Shown piece after piece: positions 31,665-36,834 of a stretch of DNA of 36,834 nt. Both the position numbers and the translations under genes were made by a program. The notes beneath the pieces were generated by a model that was not told where the DNA came from, made no database searches, and saw nothing but the letters and a program-made list of their open reading frames with translations. This stretch comes from Streptomyces sp. AW19M42 (lineage in GTDB: Bacteria > Actinomycetota > Actinomycetes > Streptomycetales > Streptomycetaceae), in contig CBRG010000117.1 of the NCBI GenBank assembly GCA_000470535.1, positions 1-36,834 on the forward strand, given 5' to 3'. The first letter of the stretch is position 1, and the number at the start of each line of letters is the position of its first letter.

Positions 31665-31730
31665 CACATCCGGAACCGTCACCGGAACACCGCCACCAAC
31701 CGGAACGCCGTCACCGGCCGGAACAGCCCA
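31665..31730. repeat. 18-bp CCGGAAC repeats between the lyase and phosphoribosyltransferase genes
   Basis: CCGGAAC begins at 31670, 31682, 31700 and 31718; the last three are at exact 18-base steps with similar flanks. The repeats fill the 149-bp spacer between the two minus-strand genes. They may be a protein-binding array or a simple expansion. Confidence 0.5.
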
Positions 31731-31755
31731 CCGGACCACCCTCACCCGAACAGGC

Positions 31756-32919
31756 TCATTCCGCGAGGCTCGCGGCCAGCAGTTCCACGAAGCCGACGTC
31801 TTCCCTGGCCACCCCGAAGACCTCGGCCCGCTGCAGGGTGCGCTCGGCCCAGGCCCGGTGCGGCTTCACTTCGTTCATCTTGTTCGTGTACGCGGACCGC
31901 AGCACTCCGCCGCCCCCGCTCTCCGGCCGCAGGATGTCCTGGGCGTCACTGAACTCCTCGTGACTGACCACCGACAGCGCGTGCACGGGTGCGACGTGCG
32001 ACGGGTGGATGCAGGTCTTGCCGAGCAGGCCGTTGGCCCGGTCCAGCTCGATCTCCCGCAACAGGCCGTCCAGGTCGTGCTCGATCAGCGCGGTGCGCAG
32101 TTCCTCGGCCCGGCCCTCCAGGAAGGGGCTGCGGCGCAGCTGTGGCTTGAACATGCGTTCCTGGAGCCGGAAGTACTCCCACACGGGTCCGGTGATCGTG
32201 AAGCCGGTGCCGTCCGCCCGGCCCAGCACGTTGACCACGTCGGCGATGACGTCACCGACGATCCGGACGTCGTACGCGGTCATGTCGGGCGCCCTGCGCA
32301 GTCCGTACGCCGAGCAGAAGTCGGTGACGCCGAGCCGCAGCGCAAGCACCCGGTCCCGGTACGAGCCGACGGTGGCGGCGATCTTCTGGAGGACTTCCCG
32401 CCGGGTCTCCAGATGGAGCAGCTCGGGCGATTCGAGTACGGGCATGGCGAAGAGCCGTCGGCCTCCGGCGCTCTCGGCCTTGGCGAGCGCCTCCATGAAG
32501 GGCACGCCACGCTCCTGCGTGAACTTCGGAAGTACAAATCCGGACAACAGTCGGACGGAGTCACCGAGCCTGCGCACCAGGTCCGTGATCTGGTGCGGTT
32601 CACGGACCCGGATGAAGAGGAGCGGCAGTTCGCCGCCGCGTGCGTCGAGTTCCGCGAACTGGGCGACCAGGTTCTCCTCGGCTCCGGACACCTCGGAGTC
32701 GTCGATCGCATCCTCCAAGCACAGCACCATGGAGACGACGCCCCGGGCGGCCTGCTTGAGCACGTCGTCTGCGAGCGTCGGCCGGGTGGCGGGGCTGTAG
32801 AGGGTGGCTCCCAGCGCGGCCGACAGTATCCGGGCCGATGCGTCGGCATCGAAGGAGCACGGCTGCTGGAAGAACAGGTCGCCCCTGACAGCCGGTGCGA
32901 TATGCCCGAAATGACGCAT
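31756..32919 (-). CDS. HpcH/HpaI aldolase or citrate-lyase-beta-like enzyme (Ter-associated)
   Basis: The 387-residue protein has a TIM-barrel pattern of the CitE/HpcH group: Val-Leu-Cys-Leu-Glu-Asp-Ala-Ile near residue 67, Leu-Phe-Ile-Arg-Val-Arg near 101, Leu-Pro-Lys-Phe near 129, Met-Pro-Val-Leu-Glu-Ser near 157 and Leu-Gly-Val-Thr-Asp-Phe near 195. Glu and Asp at these points bind magnesium in relatives. It should cleave or form a carbon-carbon bond of a keto-acid-like substrate. A GGGGGG site precedes ATG 32919. It is the third enzyme of the Ter biosynthetic arm and is divergent from the TerD-family gene at 33141. Confidence 0.85.
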   Translation of the reverse strand: MRHFGHIAPAVRGDLFFQQPCSFDADASARILSAALGATLYSPATRPTLADDVLKQAARGVVSMVLCLEDAIDDSEVSGAEENLVAQFAELDARGGELPLLFIRVREPHQITDLVRRLGDSVRLLSGFVLPKFTQERGVPFMEALAKAESAGGRRLFAMPVLESPELLHLETRREVLQKIAATVGSYRDRVLALRLGVTDFCSAYGLRRAPDMTAYDVRIVGDVIADVVNVLGRADGTGFTITGPVWEYFRLQERMFKPQLRRSPFLEGRAEELRTALIEHDLDGLLREIELDRANGLLGKTCIHPSHVAPVHALSVVSHEEFSDAQDILRPESGGGGVLRSAYTNKMNEVKPHRAWAERTLQRAEVFGVAREDVGFVELLAASLAE

Positions 32920-33095
32920 CTGATTCCCCCCGTGCTACCTGACCGATCGGACAACGTGTGGCCGGTAATAGTACGTACGGACGGGTGTCGGCAGTTCCCT
33001 GGCCACATGAATTTCGGGTAACTCGTCCATTTGGCGACGGTTCCGCAGCGTACGGACGTCGCGCTCCCGGTATTCCACCGGGACGCGACTCGCGA

Positions 33096-33116
33096 CCCCC
33101 GCGTTGTCCGCGGGGG
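33096..33116 (+). promoter_or_regulatory. Hairpin in the leader of the TerD-family gene
   Basis: CCCCCGCG (33096-33103) pairs perfectly with CGCGGGGG (33109-33116) over TTGTC. It ends 24 bases before the ATG at 33141, just ahead of the ribosome site. A further TCCCGGT/ACCGGGA stem lies at 33065-33083. They may control translation or shield the message. Confidence 0.45.
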
Positions 33117-33140
33117 CAGCCAGCAGGCAGGATGACCGCC

Positions 33141-33992
33141 ATGACGCACGCGATGGTGAAAGGCTCGAACGTCCCACTCGACGCCATGGCCGTACGGGCC
33201 GTGCTGCGCTGGACCCCGGGCAACGGGGTCCCCGACGTGGACGCCTCGGCCCTGCTGCTCGGCGCCGACGGCCGCGTGCGCTCGGACGAGGACTTCGTCT
33301 TCTACAACCAGCCCCGCCACCCCTCCGGCCTGGTACGACGACTGCCGAAGCGGAGCCTCGCCACCGGACTGACGGACACCGTCGAGGCCGATCTGAACGC
33401 GCTCGACCCCTCGGTCGACCAGGTGGTCATCGCCGCGTCCTCCGACGGCGCTTCCTTCGAACAGGTGCGCGACCTGTCCATCATGCTCTTCGACGCCGCG
33501 GCGGCGACCAGCGAGCCGCTCGCCGTGTTCGAGATCCGGCCGGAGACCGGCGCGGAGACCGCGATCATCTGCGGCGAGCTGTACCGGCGCGGAGACGGCT
33601 GGAAGTTCCGGGCCGTGGGACAGGGCTACCCGACCGGCCTCGTCGGTCTCGCGACCGCGTTCGGCATCTCGGTCGACGAGACGGCGGCCTCGGCCCAGCC
33701 CGAACCGACTCCGGCACCACTGCCCGTACCACCCGTGCCGGCCTTCCCGCCCGCGCCGGCCCCGGACCCGGACGCGCAGCTCACCGTGCAGCACCAGCAG
33801 CCCGCGTACGGCTACCCCCAGCCCGCCGTGGCCCCGCCCGTACCCGCGGCACCGCAGCCCGCGTACGGCTACCCCCAGCCGGCCTCCGCGCAGCCCGCGT
33901 ACGGCTACCCGCAACCCGCGGCGGCGGCAGCACACGCGCCGGACCCGAATTTCGTCCTGCCACCGCAGGGACCGCAGTTCATACGCCCGTGA
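33141..33992 (+). CDS. TerD family protein with repetitive Pro/Tyr/Gln-rich tail
   Basis: The 283-residue protein is a TerD domain (about 1-180) followed by a Pro/Ala-rich tail with three copies of Gln-Pro-Ala-Tyr-Gly-Tyr-Pro-Gln-Pro. The domain has Asp-Val-Asp-Ala-Ser-Ala-Leu-Leu, Asp-Phe-Val-Phe-Tyr-Asn-Gln and Ile-Ile-Cys-Gly-Glu-Leu-Tyr-Arg-Arg ... [10 protein letters not shown], all typical. The acidic Gly-Asp-Asn-x-Thr-Gly-x-Gly-x-Gly-Asp-Asp loop that binds calcium in canonical TerD is replaced by Arg-His-Pro-Ser-Gly and basic residues. It may therefore not bind calcium at that site. ATG 33141 was preferred over 33132 because AGGA is well placed before it. Confidence 0.85.
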   Translation: MTHAMVKGSNVPLDAMAVRAVLRWTPGNGVPDVDASALLLGADGRVRSDEDFVFYNQPRHPSGLVRRLPKRSLATGLTDTVEADLNALDPSVDQVVIAASSDGASFEQVRDLSIMLFDAAAATSEPLAVFEIRPETGAETAIICGELYRRGDGWKFRAVGQGYPTGLVGLATAFGISVDETAASAQPEPTPAPLPVPPVPAFPPAPAPDPDAQLTVQHQQPAYGYPQPAVAPPVPAAPQPAYGYPQPASAQPAYGYPQPAAAAAHAPDPNFVLPPQGPQFIRP

Positions 33993-34073
33993 GTCCGGCC
34001 ATGAGTGCGCCCGTGAGCCTGAGCGGACGCCCCCGAACGCGTCCCCGAACGCACAGCTGAACACCCCAGACTC

Positions 34074-34808
34074 CTACGTCCGGGACTTGTAGCCGCGTCC
34101 CCACTGCATCCCGTAGCCGTACAGCCGGTCCAGCTCCGACTGGAAGCCGTACACGAACTTCACCTCACGCCGCACGATCAGTTCGTCCTTGACGTTCTCC
34201 ACCGTGAAGACGGCGCACGAGCGTGCCTGCGGAGCCCTCTCGTCCAGCTCGATCTCGATGCGCGGCCCGTTGCCCGGGTAGAGCGTCACCTTGGCGTGCG
34301 TCCGGTCGAAGGCCGGTGTCTGGTCGTAGATGTAGACGAAGAACAGCAGCCGCTTGATCTGGTCGCGCTGGTCGAGGTTGACGTAGACCGTCTCGCCGGA
34401 CGGTGCGCCGAAGCGGTCGTCGCCGCTGAGCCTGATGTAGGGCGGCGCGTTCAGGTCACCGATCAGGTTGCCGAGCGGCTGCACCACGCCCTTGGTGCCG
34501 TCCGCCAACTCGTACATGCAGCCCAGGTCCAGGTCGACGTTGACCACGCCCTGGGTGTGCGCCTGGACCACGTCCGGCTTGAAGAGCTTGAGCGGTCTCA
34601 GCAGCCGGCCGCTCTGCCGCGACCGGCCCTCGATGTCGGAGGTGCGCATCCGCCAGGAGAGGTTGACCCGGAGGTTGCCGGTCAGCGCGCCCTGTTTGGT
34701 CAGCGAGACCGTGGCGTGCCGCCGCGAGAGCACGATGGAGTTGGTGGCCGCGCTGCCCGACTCGAACTGTGCTTCCCGCCCCGGCCACAGGTTGTCCCAG
34801 AACGCCAT
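34074..34808 (-). CDS. TerA/TerD-like tellurium resistance protein
   Basis: The 244-residue protein begins at ATG 34808 (Met-Ala-Phe-Trp-Asp-Asn-Leu-Trp) behind a GGGG-rich site. The C-terminal 150 residues have TerD-type strands: Val-Asp-Leu-Asp-Leu-Gly-Cys-Met-Tyr-Glu-Leu, Pro-Tyr-Ile-Arg-Leu-Ser-Gly-Asp-Asp-Arg, Glu-Thr-Val-Tyr-Val-Asn-Leu-Asp and Val-Tyr-Ile-Tyr-Asp. The acidic Ser-Gly-Asp-Asp turn may bind calcium. This arrangement is closest to TerA or short TerD variants. It is expected to act with TerC and TerD at the inner face of the membrane. The DUF475 gene begins upstream and ends 173 bp away, so they are probably co-transcribed. Confidence 0.8.
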   Translation of the reverse strand: MAFWDNLWPGREAQFESGSAATNSIVLSRRHATVSLTKQGALTGNLRVNLSWRMRTSDIEGRSRQSGRLLRPLKLFKPDVVQAHTQGVVNVDLDLGCMYELADGTKGVVQPLGNLIGDLNAPPYIRLSGDDRFGAPSGETVYVNLDQRDQIKRLLFFVYIYDQTPAFDRTHAKVTLYPGNGPRIEIELDERAPQARSCAVFTVENVKDELIVRREVKFVYGFQSELDRLYGYGMQWGRGYKSRT

Positions 34809-34981
34809 CCCCAACCCCCACACATATCGGCCACGCCGGATACCCGGCCCCGCAATCGCCGCATGCGCAACACACGACGCACGCACTGCTGCGGGGCGGC
34901 TCCGGGCCGGGTCCGGGATCTTCCCGAGGACCTTCACCGTACGAGCCGCCCCGCAGAGAGCGTTCCTCATTCCCTACCGGG

Positions 34982-36139
34982 TCACACCCCGGCGGGCACT
35001 TCGGACGTGGAACCGCCGTCCCCGTCACCGCCTCCGCCGCCGTCCTCGGCCTCCAGAGCCTTGTTGCGCCGGACCGACGACCAGAACGACCAGGCGATCA
35101 GGACGACGCCGACGAGACCGGTGATGAGCTCGTTGATCTCGTACTGGATCGTGACGAGCAGGATGACGGACAGCGCGCCGATCGCGTAGTGCGCGCCGTG
35201 CTCCAGGTAGACGTAGTCGTCCAGGGTGCCCTGGCGGACCAGGTAGACCGTGAGCGATCGGACGTACATCGCGCCGATACCCAGGCCCAGCGCCATCAGC
35301 ACGATCTCGTTGGTGATGGCGAACGCGCCGATCACGCCGTCGAACGAGAAGGACGCGTCGAGCACTTCCAGATAGAGGAACATGAAGAACGCGGCCTTGC
35401 CGGAGAGTACGACCGCGGAGAGCTTCTTGCCGGTCCGCTTGGCCTGTTCCTCCTCCTCGTGCTCGCGTTCCTCCGCCTCTTCGAGCTTGTTCTCGAAGAA
35501 GCCGGAGAGCCCGCCGACGACGAGGTAGGTGATCAGACCCGCGATACCCGCGAGCAGGACCGTCTCCGCCTTGTCCGCGTGGCCGCCGCCGTGCTGGTGC
35601 GCGTTGGCCGCGAACGTCATTGCCGAGATCAGCAGGACGATCAGGGCGACGCAGACCGACAGCATGTCGACCTTGCCGAGCTTGGCGAGCGGACGCTCGA
35701 TCCAGCGCAGCCACTGGATGTCACGGTCCTCGAAAATGAAGTCGAGGAAGATCATCAAAAGGAACATCCCACCGAAGGCGGCAATCGCCGGGTGGGCGTC
35801 CGTGACCAGTTCCTTGTAGCGGTCCGGGTCGTTGAAGGAAAGATCAACGGCCTCGATCGGACCCAGTTTGGCAGTGATGGCCACGATCACGACGGGGAAC
35901 ACCAGCCGCATACCGAAGACCGCGATGAGCACACCGACCGTGAGGAAGATCTTCTGCCAGAAGGCACTCATCTTCTTCAGGATTCCGGCGTTGATCACCG
36001 CGTTGTCGAAGGACAGCGAGATCTCCAGGACGGTGAGGATCGCCACTACCCCGAAGGCCTCCCACCCCCCGTAGAACCACGCTGCGACCAGGCCGATCGC
36101 GGTAATCGCGAACGACCAGCCGAAGGTTTTCAGAAGCAC
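34982..36139 (-). CDS. TerC-type integral membrane protein (DUF475)
   Basis: The 385-residue protein has about nine helices. The paired motifs Leu-Glu-Ile-Ser-Leu-Ser-Phe-Asp-Asn-Ala-Val at 38-48 and Leu-Glu-Val-Leu-Asp-Ala-Ser-Phe-Ser-Phe-Asp-Gly-Val at 257-269 are the family's intramembrane acidic sites, likely for metal ions. A His-Gln-His-Gly-Gly-Gly-His cluster is at 181-187, and an acidic Glu-rich cytoplasmic loop at 219-231. TerC-type proteins are needed for tellurite resistance and are proposed to move or bind manganese or calcium. The start is GTG 36139. It lies between the TerA-like gene and the canonical terD. Confidence 0.9.
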   Translation of the reverse strand: MLLKTFGWSFAITAIGLVAAWFYGGWEAFGVVAILTVLEISLSFDNAVINAGILKKMSAFWQKIFLTVGVLIAVFGMRLVFPVVIVAITAKLGPIEAVDLSFNDPDRYKELVTDAHPAIAAFGGMFLLMIFLDFIFEDRDIQWLRWIERPLAKLGKVDMLSVCVALIVLLISAMTFAANAHQHGGGHADKAETVLLAGIAGLITYLVVGGLSGFFENKLEEAEEREHEEEEQAKRTGKKLSAVVLSGKAAFFMFLYLEVLDASFSFDGVIGAFAITNEIVLMALGLGIGAMYVRSLTVYLVRQGTLDDYVYLEHGAHYAIGALSVILLVTIQYEINELITGLVGVVLIAWSFWSSVRRNKALEAEDGGGGGDGDGGSTSEVPAGV

Positions 36140-36210
36140 TGGCTACCCCATCATTTTATGTAACGGGTCTCCCCCGGTGTGTACGGGGCTCCCCCGCGCC
36201 GAGCGCGGCT

Positions 36211-36786
36211 TTACGAAACGTTGACCCCGAAGTCTAGAGCGATGCCCCGCAGTCCTGACGCGTACCCCTGCCCCACGGCACGGAACTTCCACTCGCCGCC
36301 ATAGCGGTAGAGCTCACCGAAGATCATCGCGGTCTCCGTCGAGGCGTCCTCGCTCAGGTCGTAACGCGCGAGTTCCTGCCCGTCGGCCTGGTTCACCACC
36401 CGGATGAACGCATTGCTGATCTGCCCGAAGGTCTGGCCGCGGCTGTCGGCCTCATGGATCGAGACCGGGAAGGCGATCTTGTCGCAGTGGGCCGGCACCT
36501 GTGTGAGGTTGACGATGACGGATTCGTCGTCGCCCTCGCCCTCACCCGTGAGGTTGTCACCGGTGTGTTCCACGGAGCCGTCGGGGCTCGTGAGGTTGTT
36601 GTAGAACACGAACCACTCGTCGCCGAGCACCCGGCCCGACTGGCACAGCAGCGCGCTGGCGTCGAGGTCGAAGTCGGCCCCGGTGGTGGATCGTGCGTCC
36701 CAGCCGAGCCCGACCAGTACCTGGGTCAGATCGGGTGCGGCTTTGGAGAGGGAGACATTGCCTCCCTTGGCGAGTGTGACGCCCAT
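36211..36786 (-). CDS. terD: Canonical TerD protein
   Basis: The 191-residue protein is a complete TerD: Met-Gly-Val-x-Leu-Ala-Lys-Gly-Gly-Asn-Val-Ser-Leu at the start, Phe-Asp-Leu-Asp-Ala-Ser at 39-44, and the calcium-binding loop [13 protein letters not shown] at 76-88. Glu-Leu-Tyr-Arg and Trp-Lys-Phe-Arg-Ala-Val-Gly-Gln-Gly lie near the end. It should be a cytosolic calcium-binding protein that joins the Ter complex at the membrane. ATG 36786 has GGGGAGGA upstream. It is the first gene of the minus-strand TerD-TerC-TerA-like set, with 71 bp to the TerC-type gene. Confidence 0.95.
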   Translation of the reverse strand: MGVTLAKGGNVSLSKAAPDLTQVLVGLGWDARSTTGADFDLDASALLCQSGRVLGDEWFVFYNNLTSPDGSVEHTGDNLTGEGEGDDESVIVNLTQVPAHCDKIAFPVSIHEADSRGQTFGQISNAFIRVVNQADGQELARYDLSEDASTETAMIFGELYRYGGEWKFRAVGQGYASGLRGIALDFGVNVS

Positions 36787-36834
36787 GGTGTGTGTCCTCC
36801 CCGAGTGGATGAACCGTCTGTTGAGCGCGTCCGG

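Overview
The window is about 37 kb of high-GC (roughly 70-73%) actinobacterial chromosome, almost certainly from Streptomyces. The signs are GTG starts, GTGA/ATGA gene overlaps, purine-rich ribosome sites, and families typical of the genus (F420-type PPOX oxidoreductases, DUF2277, DUF4383, DUF4097, DUF7848, multiple TerD paralogues). All calls come from reading the sequence; no database search was run.

Left part (1-17639), ordinary core or accessory chromosome: the start of a serpin gene divergent from a GNAT acetyltransferase around a perfect 20-bp palindrome; a DHA2 drug exporter with a C-terminal winged-helix domain; a peptidoglycan-binding membrane protein; a HAD phosphatase behind a promoter and hairpin leader; a FetB-type permease; a secreted HNH nuclease; a PhoD-like phosphatase behind a four-copy repeat array; DoxX and DedA-type membrane proteins; DUF2277; two neighbouring genes that each carry a single-base frameshift (a PPOX oxidoreductase and a four-helix membrane protein); a second GNAT; a divergent HxlR regulator / DHFR-like reductase pair; two convergent MFS exporters, the second in an operon with a cupin-like protein and an unknown protein.

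Middle part (17640-23681), a 6.0-kb genomic island inserted in tRNA-Val(TAC). It is bounded by a perfect 46-bp direct repeat of the tRNA 3' end and is visibly lower in GC in its left third. I find no integrase, replication or transfer gene, so it looks like a decayed or satellite prophage/integrative element. It carries an unknown membrane-anchored protein, a phage-type membrane coiled-coil protein coupled to a collagen-like protein, a TPR-type HTH regulator coupled to a pterin-carbinolamine-dehydratase homologue, a divergent set of three tiny overlapping genes (two Cys-rich, one DUF7848), an XRE regulator with its own operator, and many strong terminators. The intact tRNA gene sits at the right edge.

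Right part (23712-36834): a DUF4097 lipoprotein, a large coiled-coil membrane protein, a DUF4383 membrane protein, a FmdB-type zinc ribbon, an O-methyltransferase, then the Ter stress-response cluster. The cluster has a biosynthetic arm (HAD phosphatase, an 889-residue double phosphoribosyltransferase with TRSP and PELOTA domains, a HpcH/CitE-type lyase) and a Ter arm (TerD-family protein with a repetitive tail, TerA/TerD-like protein, DUF475/TerC membrane protein, canonical TerD). From published comparative genomics of Ter systems, the biosynthetic arm is expected to make a nucleoside-like metabolite and the Ter arm to form a calcium-dependent membrane-associated complex; this is inference for this locus.
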